Assembly (NCBI GenBank): GCA_036936605.1
Contig: JAUPFV010000005.1
Span: forward strand, 50,674,742 to 50,738,741
Direction of reading: 5' to 3'
Source: Limnanthes douglasii subsp. nivea
Taxonomy: Eukaryota; Streptophyta; Magnoliopsida; Brassicales; Limnanthaceae
DNA length: 64,000 nt
The notes beneath the pieces are model-generated. The model ran no database searches. It had not been told where the DNA came from and worked only from the letters and a program-made list of their open reading frames with translations. Position numbers and translations under genes: made by a program. Of this stretch, positions 42,793-54,371 are shown in pieces; within the stretch, counting starts at the first letter, position 1; every line of letters starts with the position of its first letter.

Positions 42793-43920
42793 TTGAGATG
42801 TTTGATGTTCTACGGAAGTTGCAAGGATCGGTCGTACTTGTCTTTCAGTCTGGAAGTGCCTGGATTTACCTTTTATATCACCCGCTACGGTCCTTTCCAA
42901 TTAGGAACTAATTTCCCAAGGTTTTTGTATTTAGTGTGTAGAAAAATTTCCGTAGGACCCTATCGTCAATCTTAAATTCTCTCAGTCGAACCTTCAAAGC
43001 ATACCAACTTCGTATCAACGTCTGATAGTGTAACAAATTTAAATGTGCACGACTTCGTCTTTTTTCAATTAGATCAAGTACCAATCGCTGATCGTTACTG
43101 CTGCTATCCTCATTATAATTCTCGACCCTAAAGGATGAAAACATTGTTTCCGCAGGGGTAATCGCATCCATATCGTAAACAAGGGAGTAAATAGACTCGT
43201 GGGTTGCTGTCCAGGGTGTGGTTCGGTATGCCCATAGCACTTCTTGTAGGTAGTCTGACCATTTCCCGGTCTTTATTTCCAAATTATTCTTGAGGTTGTG
43301 GAGGATTGTTCTATTTGTGAATTCAACCCGTCTGTTAGCTTGTGGGTGGAAAGACGCTGAGAAATACTGATAGATACCATGGCATGGACAAAATTTTCTC
43401 ATTTCGTCACTATCAAACTGAGGGCCATTATCCATGGTCAATCGCCGTGGAACCCCATACCGACAACAAATATTTGACAAGATGAATTTTATCACATCTT
43501 TGGCCCTTGTTACAAATAATGGCTCGGCTTTGACCCACTTAAAAAAATAATCTACAACGACAACTATCATTTTTCTTCCCTCAGATTCCATTGAAAGTGG
43601 ACCTACTAAGTCGATCCCCCATATGTCAAATGGTAACCCTTCTTAAATGGATTATGATGGGGCGGCTGGGGTGTGAATTGAATTTGCGAATCTTTGAAAA
43701 GTATCGCATGTTTTGACTAGGTCTTTAGCGTCGGCCGTTATCGTTGGCCAATAAAAACCCGACAACAAGACTCTTCTAATTAACGCTTTGAAACCGCAGT
43801 GGACCGATCCTTCTCCATCATGAAGCTCTGATAAGATCATTTTTAATTCACCGTATCCCAGACATCTCAGCAAAGGCCTACTAAAAGACCTTTTTGTAAA
43901 GCACATCTCCTAACAGCACA
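42793..43920 (-). pseudogene. integrase of the outer element
   Basis: N-terminal part (43906-43652): LLRCLGYGELKMILSELHDG, CGFKALIRRVLLSGFYWPTI and CDTFQRFANSIHTPAAPS, where the zinc CxxC reads CDTF. A stop separates it from the core (43591-42908): VVVDYFFKWVKAEPLFV, MDNGPQFDSDEM (catalytic Asp), RRVEFTNRTI (catalytic Glu kept), WSDYLQEVLWAYRTTP, and the C-terminal domain up to FYTLNTKTLGN, where the frame shifts; GPYRVIKG-like text follows to about 42793. The first catalytic Asp (normally in GIDLVGPL) lies at the break: GDRLSRSTFNG-type text near 43600. Enzyme would join cDNA to host DNA; broken here. Confidence 0.85.
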
Positions 43921-44830
43921 AATCCCCGAGCCTTATTTTGCACTTTTCTCGCCAAAGCTTTATCTTCAGGTAACGCATTTCCTACTGAAAATTCTGAATG
44001 TTTCCCTTCCAATCCATGTTAGTGACTATTGAGATCTGGCAAACAATTTTAGGTCGGTTTTCAAACGCTTTTCTTTTAACGATTGATGGGCCTTCTTGCG
44101 TTAGGATCCATGGGTAATCCTTGGTGTATGTCGCGGTTTTCAGTGAATCGGCGATACTATTCTCTGCTTTATGGACGTGTTCATAGTAGATATTTTCAAA
44201 AACTATAGCCAAAACCCGTAAGGCTTCCAAATAGTAGACCAAATGTTCTTTTTTCGCTTTGGACTGCCCCGACGCGTGATTAATCAGTAATTAAGAATCA
44301 CTTATTAATCGAATACTTCTAACAGCACAAACCTGAACTAGCCTTAACCCTCCTAGTGCTGCCTCGTATTTGGCTTCGTTATTCGAGGCTGGGAAACCAA
44401 ATCGTATTTCCTCATGCATAGTTATCCCCAAGGGTATGGTGATTTGGACACATCCCCCACACCCATTGACACTCGATCCCCTGTCGGTTTGGATGATCCA
44501 CTCATAAGGCTCTCTTTTTTGTTTGACCTCTATTTCGTCTGGTTGGCTGGAATATAACTCCACCAAAAAGTATGCCAACATTTGGCCCTCGACAGCGGTT
44601 CTCGGTTCAAATTTGATGTCGAAATTGCCCAATTCGACCAACCACTTGGACATTCGTCCTGAAACATTCAGTCGTTGTAACATATTTTTCAGAGGAAAGG
44701 ACATTCGAAATACGACCGTATGGCCTTGTGAATGATAGATAATCTTTTAACCCGATGAAAGACTTGATACAAGCAGGTGTCCAATTGAATGACTTGGCAT
44801 TTCTCAGTATCTGAAAAACGATGCACATTT
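43921..44830 (-). pseudogene. RNase H pair (RH and aRNH) of the outer element
   Basis: The Ty3-type RH piece (44828-44607) has RNAKSFNWTPACIKSFIGLK. Then 44704-44291: LQRLNVSGRMSKWLVELGNF, FEPRTAVEGQMLAYFLVEL, and the second RNase H: WIIQTDRGSSVNGCGG, in which the catalytic DGG reads DRG, NNEAKYEAALGGLRLVQVCA (Glu kept), RLISDS (Asp kept). 44242-43982 continues with VYYLEALRVLAIVFENIYYE and ADSLKTATYT. A second RNase H after the first marks the Tat lineage. Split by frameshifts. Confidence 0.85.
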
Positions 44831-45847
44831 GTTAATGGATCTAGATATAAACCTATTCAAAGTCGCCAACCGTCCTATCAAGATTTTCACTTCTTTAACA
44901 TTCCTTGGGGGTGTCATGCTACTCAAGGATTCTAGTTGTATCCGATCTGCCTCAATTATCTTTTCGCTGATCTTGAATCCCAAAACATTTCCTGACCGGA
45001 CCCCAAATGAGCATTTTTCCGGGTTTCGCTTGTGATTTATTCTTCTCAAATTATCAAAGGTTTCTTCCAAGTCGGTAAGATGGTCTTCATCAGTACTGAT
45101 CTTAACCAGCATATCATCAATGGAGACTTCAACGTTCCGCCCGATTTGACCCTCAAAAGTCTTGCTTACCAACCTCTAATATGTTGCGCTCGCATTCTTT
45201 AGACAAAAACTCATGACTTTATAACAATATAAGCCTTTTTTGGTTATGAAAGTCGTGCTCTCTTGATACTTAGGATTCAACTTTACCTGGTTGTACCCGC
45301 CATAGGCGTCCATGAAAGATAATAGCTTATTTCCTGACGTGGAATCCCTCAACTGATCGATTCTCAGCATAGGTAAGTGATCTTTAGGATATTCCATGTT
45401 GAGGTCGGTGAAATACACACACATTCTTTATTTACCACTCTTCTTTTTTACCAAGACCGACTTAGACGTCCATTGTGGGTATCGGGATTCTCTGATATGG
45501 CCAACTTTATTCAACCTTTCTACTTTGGAAATGATAACATCAACTTTTTCTCGGAAAAAAGCTCGACGTCTTTGTGAAATAGGTCGAACATTTTGGCGTA
45601 CAGCCATACTATGGTAAATTACGCTATCTGGAACTCCTGTCACGTCTTTCGAACACCACGCAAATAGATGCAACCTTTCCTTTAGGAACGAAATTAACCT
45701 TTCCCGAAAATGAGAAGACAACTTCATCCCAATCTTCAAAACTCTTCCTCCGGGAAATTCGTAACTGTCACAATTTTCGTCTGTCAACAATAATCCGAGG
45801 GCCTCCCTGGGATCGTCTAATGGTTCTGATCCCGAAGCTGATCCCAC
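44804..45847 (-). pseudogene. reverse transcriptase of the outer element
   Basis: Four pieces: 45847-45428 (LHLFAWCSKDVTGVPDSVIY, SQRRRAFFREKVDVIISKVE, WTSKSVLVKKKSGK), 45424-45176 (CVYFTDLNMEYPKDHLPMLR, LSFMDAYGGYNQVKLNPKYQ, SFCLKNASATY), then 45172-44804 with VEVSIDDMLVKI. The catalytic YxDD reads SIDD, Tyr to Ser. SSMTPPRNVKEVKILIGRLA and NRFISRSINKCASFF close the domain. Breaks at 45426 and 45174 are frameshifts or stops. Non-functional. Confidence 0.9.
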
Positions 45848-45859
45848 TAATTTTTAATC

Positions 45860-46434
45860 CCTCGCTTGAACCATTCATTTATCGGCTTTAGTTGCTAGAG
45901 CCGTTCGGAAGCATTCTTTTTCTTCCTTCTGACTACTTCTGAATACGCCAACATTGTTGCCAACCATATACTTCAGACACTGGTGAATTGTAGACGTTAC
46001 TGTGTGTATTCTCAATAGTCGGGATCTGCCAAAAGTTCCGTTATGAGAGGTCGGCGCATTCATGAACATGAATACCACTGTTACCTTCTTTTTGAAAGAA
46101 CATTGGCCCAACTGCACCAACCCTTCAAATTATCCAACTATTTGGTTGTTGATCCTCTGAACCCCACTAAAGTTCAGTTTGATTTCAATATAACTGGTGG
46201 TTTTTTTAACTTTGTGTAGGTGGTCAAGAAAATTATGTTTGTTGAGCTTCCAGTGTCAACCATAACTCTCCGCACTTCCTCTCCCGCAATTGCAGCTACA
46301 ATCACCACTGCGTCCTTATGTAGTCCAGCAATGTCCCTCATATCATTATCGTCGAAATAAAGTATAGGGGACGGAAAACTGTCCAGGTGAGGTGATGTTC
46401 TTGCTTCCATGCCATCGAATCGAATCGCCTCCAA
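45860..46434 (-). pseudogene. protease of the outer element
   Basis: FDDNDMRDIAGLHKDAVVIV, EEVRRVMVDTGSSTNIIFLT with the DTGSS active site, a gap, then LGQCSFKKKVTVVFMFMNAP, SHNGTFGRSRLLRIHTVTST and HQCLKYMVGNNVGV. This is the Ty3-type aspartic protease, in the same form as in the inner element. A break near 46120-46174 and a frameshift split it. Confidence 0.85.
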
Positions 46435-47351
46435 AAATAGTTAGCGACTCAAAAAAACCAATATAAGCTACTAACCTTTTTTCTTCCTTCAAGAGTTTCC
46501 TCTTCTATCACGCCAATTATGTACCGATCCTTGTCAGAATCCAAGTACTCCGTAGATATATCAAATAGGTCGGTAACCTCAGAGATTGCCAGCATTGTTT
46601 CTGGTTTTGTACTGCCACAAACCACAATCCTTGGAAGCCGCACTCTGCTGAACCTGCTTTTTCACATAGTTGGACAATTTTCCATTTTCTATCAGCATAT
46701 GTATTTTCTTTGTTAGGGGGATAAAATATTTCGTCTTCGTGGTACCTGCACTACCGGTTATTACGATTTTCTCGGAGGATTCGAATTGGAAAAGGTCTGC
46801 GAAAATGTAAATTCTTCTTTGAATTTTCAAAAATGGTCGCTACACACTCGGTTAGATCGACAAAATATGCGGGTGTGATCTATTTGTTCGTAATGGGTCG
46901 GTAGTCTACCTGATTACAAGGCTTAGCTCGCTGTTTCTGAGACCTCGATGCTTTTACATGGAAAGACTGCGCTACCAGTGGCAGGGTGCTTATCGGTTAG
47001 GGGTTGCGAAGTGGAGCTAAGTTTTTGAAAATTCTGTTAGTATGTCATAACCAGAGCTGGCACACTTTGTTGTATTTGCGCTACTAATTTGGACGCTTCG
47101 GTTTATTTGATTAATAATTTATTTTCTACTTGATTTAGTACGGTGGAATAAGTGAAAGAGTGCTTATTTGTTACCGCTTGCTTCATGGACCAGAGAGACG
47201 ACCCAACCTATAGCCCGTTAAGGCTACGCTTTCTTTGCAGTGGTCGAGGTCGGTTTTGGCATCCACGAAGCGCCGGGTATAATCCCTTAAACTCTCGCCT
47301 ACCCTTTGTCGACAGTTAACGATTGTATCTCCAATTTTTTTTATTTCTCAC
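46435..47351 (-). pseudogene. gag C-terminal half of the outer element
   Basis: Reversed 47340-47215 reads GDTIVNCRQRVGESLRDYTR, RFVDAKTDLDHCKESVALTG, matching the inner gag (DTIINCKQRLEESLRDYMRR). Further down: QLVAQIQQS-like text, then 46830-46579 with KTKYFIPLTKKIHMLIENGK and 46643-46449 VTDLFDISTEYLDSDKDRYI, the gag-protease link. The insertion of the inner element at 47351 cuts gag just after the QQFV block (58050). Stops throughout. Confidence 0.8.
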
Positions 47352-47681
47352 TTATAAAGAAGGAATTCGCCGAGCCCAATAGAAAAGGAGTTAATTGCAA
47401 AAAGGAGAAGTGAAATATACCAATTAGTGTATTAATTATTTATTAGTGAACAATGTGTAAATAAAGTAGGTTGTAAAGAACTATTTATGAAATAATCAAA
47501 GACTACCTAGGATATAAATGGGTCCCACTTTCCCCACTATATAAAGGAGCCCCTTCATTCTTGGGTAGGTGGACATTCTTTAATACATTCTCTTTCTACT
47601 TTCTCTCTCTACACTTTTAGCTCTAGTCACATCAAGCACAAGATCCAAGATTCCTCATTCTTGTCATTTATTCTCTCATCA
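47352..47681 (+). repeat. 5' LTR of the inner element
   Basis: TTATAAAGAAGG (TG end mutated to TT) to TTCTCTCATCA. CACTATATAAAGGAGCC near 47535 is a good TATA box, followed by CT-rich runs. Confidence 0.95.
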
Positions 47682-47700
47682 TTGGCACCGTCTGTGGGAA
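47682..47700 (+). other. primer binding site of the inner element
   Basis: TTGGCACCGTCTGTGGGAA directly after the LTR, the form usual in Tat elements. I do not fix the tRNA by eye. Confidence 0.8.
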
Positions 47701-47755
47701 TACGTGATACCTAAATGAAAAATTTTCTTCGAAAATCACGACTTAATCTTAAACA

Positions 47756-49500
47756 ATGAATTACGAGGCAGCTGGGGAGAGGGTCGGGAGAGAGGTGGCC
47801 CGCGCCATTTCGCTGTCCAAGGGCGAAGAGGCACCGGACCGTGAACATTATGTGCATGGTCGGGATAAGCAATCTACTCTTATCATGACCAGGAGACAGT
47901 TAATGGAGGACATCGCAAAGCTGAACGTTGAAAAGGAGACGGCTTTAGATGACAAAAGAGCTCGGGAAGGCAAAGGGAAAGAGCCGATAATTGACAACCG
48001 CGGAGAAGGCTCTACGGGTGTAGACCACCGTATCGATGCCCGACCTGTTCAAAATTATCAAGAGCCCCACCCAGACAGAGAGCGGGATGGAAAAACCGGG
48101 CGATATCAAAAGGATGGCCGGGGTATTTCTACTAACTATACTTTAGGACGATTCGTCAGGAAGAGAATACCGACGTAAGGAGAGACTAAACAAACGCGCG
48201 CGAAAAAATAATTCCCGGCGTAATAGGGCACCCCGTTCTGATTCACCCAAGTTCAAGAAGGACAACACCGAAAAAAGAACGTCAATTTCACATGAAAAAG
48301 AAGAAATGTTGATGGCCAGTAGAGAGGAGCGGGTAATTCTACCCCAGGTTCAATGGCAGCCATCAAATAGCCAGACGCAAGGGTACAGGGTTAGTAGCCA
48401 GTTCATCAACCCGGACAATGAAGGATTGTATGGAATTCCTACCGAGGGGCTCGACGACAGTTCTTTCGGATTTGGAATGAATTGGAGAGCATCGCCGTTA
48501 TCAGACGAAATATTGTTAGGACAACTCCCTAAGATGTTTGACATATCTAAATTGGAGAAGTACGACGGCAAAAGAGATCCGGACAACCATTTGGAAGCCT
48601 TTAAAAATTTCATGTTCAGTTTCGATAATGACGACAAGTTGTTATGCCAAGCCTTTTCGATGACCATCAAGGATCGGGCATCTAAGTGGTACAACCGGTT
48701 ACCACAGGGTTGTATAAAGAATTTTGGGATGTTCTGGATGATGTTCCGTTAGCAATTTGTGGGAATCAAAAGTTTCCGAGCCAATGTTGACACAATCATT
48801 AACTGTAAACAAAGACTCGAAGAGAGCCTCAGGGACTACATGAGGCGCTTTATCGATGCAAAGACCGACCTTGACCATTGCAAGGAGAACGTGGCTTTGA
48901 CAGCATACCGTTTAGGGCTACTCCTAGGACCGATCAAACAAGCAGTCACTAAGAAACAAGCTTTTACGTTTTCCGCCCTTCTAGCTCAGGTGGAAAAACA
49001 AATATTGATAGAGGAAACCGAGGCGTCCAAGTTGGCATCACAGATTCAGCAGTGCGTAAGCATCGGTTGTAATAAAGCAGGGTACTCAACCTTGCTACGC
49101 CCTGCAAGTTCAGCCAATCAACACAATACCACCGACCCAGTCCGCACTGGCCAAGCCTCTGGCATCCCAGGGTCAAAGGAAAAAACAAACCAACCAGGTG
49201 GTTTCACAACCTATTTCCAACAAATGGATCCAACCTGCTTACTTTGCTGACTTAACAGAATGCGTATCCACAATCTATGAAAAGACTAAGAACAACAGGA
49301 TTTATCAGAGGCCTTTTCCCATCCCAACGCCTCGGGAAAACAGAAATAATGGATACTTTCGATACCATGAAGATGTGGGGCACGATACCAAGGAATGTAT
49401 AGCCCTAAAAAAGGAAATGCAGATGCTGATAGAAAACAGAAAATTACTCGAGTATGTGAAAAAGAAAGCACAGCAGGGTGTGACTTCAAAAGAAATGTGA
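47756..49500 (+). pseudogene. gag of the inner element
   Basis: ATG at 47756 (MNYEAAGERVGREVARAISL), 56 bases after the primer site. The N-terminal half is charged (TRRQLMEDIAKLNVEKETAL). A stop at 48176 and a shift precede the next frame (48306-48752): PKMFDISKLEKYDGKRDPDN, LEAFKNFMFSFDNDDKLLCQ, KDRASKWYNRLPQGCIKNFG, TAG at 48750, then 48759-49250 with LRDYMRRFIDAKTDLDHCKE and LLAQVEKQILIEE. After a shift, YFRYHEDVGHDTKECIALKK is the single zinc-finger-like motif with its first Cys changed to Phe. It packages genomic RNA in intact relatives. Three breaks at least. Confidence 0.9.
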
Positions 49501-50330
49501 CGGTGCAAATACCAGAGACAACCATGGCAATTTCTGAAGTAACCGATCTTTTTGATGTATCCATCGAATATCTTGATCCCAATGTCAGTCGTAACCTCAT
49601 CGGGGTCATTGAGGAATAAGTTGTGGAAAGCAGAGTAAATGTAAGGAATCTCTGACAATTTTTCGAATCGTTGACTATTTTTGGGGGTGATTCTATGCCA
49701 GGGATCACGCATTCTTTCCGGAAACGACATATTGTGAACCTAGCAACTCAGTTGGAAGCTCGGACTTGTCCTCATTCGAAAGGAAACCCTTCACCGATTC
49801 TATATTTTGACGACGATTACATGAGAGACATAACCGGTCCTCACGAAGATGCCGTCGTTATCGGGGCGGCCATTTTGGGAGAAGAAGTCCGACGTATTCT
49901 TGTCGACACCGGAAGCTCGGAAAACATAATATTTGCATCAACGTTCGCCAAGTTCAGGAAACCCCGAGTGATTACGCGTTTGGACTGAACTATCGTGGGA
50001 TTCACAGGATCAGCTGCAGAAGTGATAGGAGAGTTCGAAGGAATCGTTCAGCTAGGCCGCGGGCCTTTGAAGAAAAAGGTCACCGTTTTATTCGTCGTGG
50101 TAGATGTGCAAGCTTCTCATAATGCGATCTTTGGCAGGTCATGACTGTCGCGAATGCACGCGGTAACGTACACTATTCATCAATGCTTGAAATACATGGT
50201 CGGGAACAATGTAGGGGTGGTGAGAAACAGCCAGAAAGCGGCAAGAGAATGCTACTGGGCGACTTTAGCGCCAAAAGGGACCAAGAAATGGAGCAAGTTC
50301 CGGACTAGCAGTTAGCGGGACTTCCATTTT
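49500..50330 (+). pseudogene. protease of the inner element
   Basis: Link VTDLFDVSIEYLDPNVSRNL, then 49671-49988: FDDDYMRDITGPHEDAVVIG, EEVRRILVDTGSSENIIFAS (DTGSS near 49902-49917). After a TGA at 49986 it continues with FTGSAAEVIGEFEGIVQLGR, KKKVTVLFVVVDVQASHNAI, FGRS, a stop, and HQCLKYMVGNNVGV. The aspartic protease cuts the polyprotein. The active site is intact but stops flank it. Confidence 0.9.
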
Positions 50331-50487
50331 TGTCGCTACCTGTTGACGATCCCAGGGAAACTCCTAATTTTTTACTACCTATGAAGAATGTGAAACACAC
50401 TAGTTTACCGAAGGAAGAGTTTTACAGATCAGAACTAATTTATCGCCAGGTTTCAAGAGACAGTTGATTTTATTAGTATAGCAGAAT

Positions 50488-51360
50488 TTGAATTTGTTCG
50501 CTTGGTGTTCGAAGGACGTGACCGGAGTCCCAGAATACCTGATAATTCACAAGTTAACCATCAACAAAAACATCCGACCCATCTCACAAAAGCGTCAGGC
50601 CTTTTCACCAGAAAAGGCGGAAATTATTCTAGTTAAGGTGGAAAGAATGCTCAGCGTCGGTCATATCAAAGAGTCAAGTTACCCACTATGGAGATCCAAT
50701 CCCGTTCTGGTCAAAAAGAAAAATGGCAAGTGGAGGATGTGCGTAGATTTTACCGACCTCAATCGAGCATGCCCTAAATACCCTTTCCCGATGCCAAGAA
50801 TCGACCAGTTGGTTGACTCGACATCGGGTAACAGACCACTCTCTTTTATGGATGCATATGCAGGCTATAATCAAATCAAATTCAACCCAGCAGAACAAGA
50901 AAGCACAACGTTCGTCACTGGGCGAGGTTTGTATTGTTATAGGGTTATGCCATTCGGGTTAAAAACGCAGGAGCGACTTACCAAAGATTGGTGAACAAGA
51001 CTTTTGAAAGCCAGATAGGGAGAAACATGGAAGTTTATATCGACGACATGCTTGTGAAGAGTGACACAGACGATGACCATCTTGCTAATTTGAGAGAGAC
51101 TTTTGGCAATCTAAGGAATATAAATCTCAAATTAAACCCGGAGAAATGTTCTTTTGGGGTAAGGTGGGGAAAGTTCCTAGGATTCTTCGTTAGCGAGAAA
51201 GGAATCGAGGCAGATCCGATACAATTAGAAGCTCTTGCCAGCATGACCCCACCAAGGAACATCAATGAGGTTCAGATATTAACCGGGCGCTTAGTGGCTC
51301 TGAATCGATTTATTTCTCGTTCATCTGACAAGTGCGCTCCTTTTTTCAGGTCTTGAGAAA
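50488..51360 (+). pseudogene. reverse transcriptase of the inner element
   Basis: First frame 50488-50994: LFAWCSKDVTGVPEYLIIHK, SNPVLVKKKNGKWRMCVDFT, DLNRACPKYPFPMPRIDQLV, LSFMDAYAGYNQIKFNPAEQ, YCYRVMPFGL; then a one-base frameshift near 50965-50990 moves to 50988-51356, with VYIDDMLVKS (catalytic YIDD at 51036-51047), LNPEKCSFGVRWGKFLGFFV, TPPRNINEVQILTGRLVALN. All RT blocks are present. Only the frameshift and upstream stops block it. It would copy element RNA to cDNA from the tRNA primer. Confidence 0.93.
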
Positions 51361-52135
51361 TGGTAAGTCTTTTGTTTGGACACCAGCTTGTGATGAGGCC
51401 TTTTTAGGGATCAAAACTTACTTGTCATCCTCGAACCTTCTGACAAAGCCCCTGAAAGGGGAGACTATTTTTCTTTATGTAGCAGTTTCAGATTTTGCAT
51501 TGAGTGCGACATTGATCAGTGAATCGGGAGCAATTCCCAAAGCGGTATACTTCGTGAGCAAAAGATTATTAGATGCGGAGACGAGGTATTTGAATCTGGA
51601 AAAAATGGCTTTGGCGTTGGTAACCGCAGCGCAAAAAATGCAACCATATTTTCATGCCCATCCCATTTTCGTTCGAACCTCTTTTCAACTCAAGTATGTT
51701 CTTCAGCGACCATACATGTCAGGAAGAATGTCTAAATGGTCGGTCGAGCTAGGAGATTTTGATATCAGTTTTGAGCCAAGAACAACCATTAAAGGCCAGG
51801 ACTTGGCTGATTGTTTAGTCGAATTTCATTCCGACCGACCAAACCAAGAAGAGCCGCCCAAGGAAGACAAGCAAGTCGAGTGGCTAATTCGAACTGATGG
51901 GGGATCGAACGTCAGTGGATGCGGTGCAGGTGTACAGATAGTCACTCCTACTGTCATAAGTATGCATCAGGCAATCCGATTTGGTTTTACCACCTCTAAA
52001 AACGAAGCTGAATATGAGGCTGCCCTAGCTGGTTTGAGATTAATACAAGTGTGTGGGGCTAGGCATATACGTCTCGTTAGTGATTCTCAATTGTTGGTTA
52101 ATCAAGCCTCGGGAGCGTCGGAAGCTAGGAAATAG
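51332..52135 (+). pseudogene. RNase H plus second RNase H (aRNH) of the inner element
   Basis: 267 open codons. The first part is the Ty3-type RH connection: WTPACDEAFLGIKTYLSS, IFLYVAVSDFALSATLISES, KAVYFVSKRLLDAETRYLNL, but the expected catalytic Asp in LYVAVSD-type text is weakly conserved. After FEPRTTIKGQDLADCLVEF comes a second RNase H: WLIRTDGGSNVSGCGAGVQI (Asp), KNEAEYEAALAGLRLIQVC (Glu), HIRLVSDSQLLVNQ (Asp). Its last catalytic part lies past the stop at 52133. A decayed first RNase H and a well kept second one is the hallmark of Tat elements. Confidence 0.9.
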
Positions 52136-52199
52136 CACCTTGTCCAATACTTAGCAGCATTCGCGTGTTAGTCGTGTCATTTGCTAAAGTAATGTATGA

Positions 52200-53593
52200 G
52201 CACGTCCCCAAGACCGAAAATGTGTTGCCGACTCCCTAGCGTCGGCATCCTGTTCAAGCAGCTACCCTTGGATAACCATACAAGAAAACTCGTCGATTAT
52301 AAAGAGGACAGAGCTCGACAATCGTCCAGAAATCGCCTGTCAGATATCCTCGGTAACTTTGTCGGACTGGAGAAGAGATATTATAGCTTTCATAGCCGAA
52401 GGGTTATTACCAGACGATAGCATCGCAGCCCGGAATGTACAAAATAAGGCCCGAGGCTACATTTTGTTGGGATACATACTGTACAAAAAGTCTTTGAGCA
52501 AGCATTTGTTGAGATGCTTGGGGACGCATGAATCACAGATCAATGTATCCGAGTTACACGACGGAGAAGGCGCAGCTCACTGCGGTTACAAAGCACTAAT
52601 AAGGAGAATTTTTCTTTCCGGTTTTTATTGGCCGACCGTAACTATCGATGCTCAGCAGATAGTGAAAACGTGAGACACCTGTCAAAGATTCGTGAACGCA
52701 ATCAATATGCCCGCGGCTCCTCTAGAATCAATATCTGAAGGTCTCCTTTTTTACCGATGGGGAATCGATCTAGTGGGGCCATTGCCAATTGTATCCGGCG
52801 GAAGACAAATGATAGTGGTGGCAGTAGATTACTTTTCAAAATGGGCTGAAGTCGAGCCACTATCGGGAACGAAAACTAAAGATATCATCAAATTCATTTG
52901 GTCAAACATCTGCTGTAGGTTCAGGGTACCTCAGAGGCTCATAATGGACAACGGACCTCAGTTCGACAGTACCGAGATGAAATTCTTTTGTTCGAACCAC
53001 AGAATCAGGAAATGTTTTTCGGCCCCTTTCAATCCTCAGCCGAACGGGCAAGTTGAAGTCACGAACCGGACAATCATAGACGGACTCAAAAAGAAATTAG
53101 AAGGAAAAGCCGATAAGTGGCCGGATTATTTACAAGAAGTATTATGGGCTTCCGTACTACCCCTCGAACGACGACTCAAGAATCGCCTTATGTCTTGGTT
53201 TATGGAATAGAAGTTGTCACCCCCGCGGAATCAATATTCCTATCTTTTAGGGTCGGAAACTATGACGAGAGTAGAAACAGGGACAATAGGCGACTAGCTC
53301 TGGACCTGGTAGAAGAGAAAAGAAGCAGAGCTCAACTGAATTCTTTACTTTATCAGACCTTGATAAGGACTCGGTACGCGTCAAAAGTACGTCGACAAGA
53401 GTTCAAGGTCGGGGATAGAGTTTTGAGGAGAGTTTTTATGCCTACCAAAGACAAAAGGCTCGGCAAACTCGCCCCGAATTGGGAAGGCCCGTATAAAGTA
53501 GTGGAAAGAATCAAGAGCGGGACGTATCGGTTGCAGGACAAGCACAAACGCTTATTGAGGCTCCCTTGGAACATTGACCATTTGAAGATATAA
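52200..53593 (+). pseudogene. integrase of the inner element
   Basis: 52359-52673: SLSKHLLRCLGTHESQINVS, HDGEGAAHCGYKALIRRIFL, FYWPTVTIDAQQIVKT, then TGA replaces the first Cys of the zinc pair (stop-DTCQRF). 52692-53210: FYRWGIDLVGPLP (Asp), VVAVDYFSKWAEVEPLSG, MDNGPQFDSTEM (Asp), PNGQVEVTNRTIIDGL (Glu), WPDYLQEVLW. A frameshift near 53150 leads to 53117-53593: TTPRTTTQESPYVLVYGIEV, FKVGDRVLRRVFMPTKDK, LAPNWEGPYKVVERIKSGTY, LPWNIDHLKI and TAA. Catalytic residues intact; two breaks. Confidence 0.93.
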
Positions 53594-53665
53594 TTGGAAT
53601 ACTTTTATTGATCTTTGTAGTTCCTTTATAATTATTCTTGTTTATGTAAGAACCTTTGGTCGGGG

Positions 53666-53716
53666 ATGCACTCTTTCCTACCTCGGTGGTGCGAAAAGGT
53701 TTTAATGCGGCATCCA
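53666..53716 (+). other. conserved motif after pol (inner copy)
   Basis: GCACTCTTTCCTACCTCGG, TGGTGCGA, AAAGGTTTTAATGCGGC, about 75 bases after the integrase stop. Confidence 0.7.
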
Positions 53717-53823
53717 TGGCAACCGATCTTTTTAATCCAATCTGTTGCCTTTAAAATTTGAAAGTGTTAAAAGAGAAGTCCATCAGCTGATGAGCTGATA
53801 GACAACTTTTGGCGATCTTAATT

Positions 53824-54210
53824 TATCAACAGAACCTTAATAAGTTTTTCAGCGTTTAACTGATCTACATTTTGTTCCCGACCTTATGGGAACATTTTCA
53901 ATTAAATATTGATCAGCAGAATCTTAATAGGTTTTTCAGTGTTTAACTGATCTACATTTTGTTCCCGACCCTATGGGAAAATTTTCAATTAAATATTGAT
54001 CAACAGATGCTTAATAGGTTTTTCAGTTGTTAACTGATCTACATTTTATTCCCGACCCTATGGGAAAATTTTCAATATCAATCGACAAAACCTTAGTAGT
54101 TTTTTTTTTCAGTTTTTAACTGATCTACATTTTTTTATCCCGACCTTATGAAAATTTCTTAATTAAGATATCAATCAAATTTTCTACGTTTGTGTCCGAT
54201 CCTACAAGAG
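53824..54210 (+). repeat. tandem array, 87-base unit, in the inner element
   Basis: Unit: TATTGATCAACAGAATCTTA, ATAGGTTTTTCAGTGTTTAA, CTGATCTACATTTTGTTCCC, GACCCTATGGGAAAATTTTC. Units start near 53824, 53911 and 53998, then two shorter ones. It lies between the 3' ends of the converging pol and aORF. Confidence 0.9.
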
Positions 54211-54371
54211 GATATTCAATCAAATATCGATTTGCAGAAGAATAATGGTGAACAACCGCAAAAATTATGGGAAAACTTAACATTTTAAAATCTTCGGTTA
54301 CAAGACATTCAAAAGGGTCCAACAGACCCCAAGGGTTACAAAATTTTTGATACAACAACAAAGGGGCGAAT

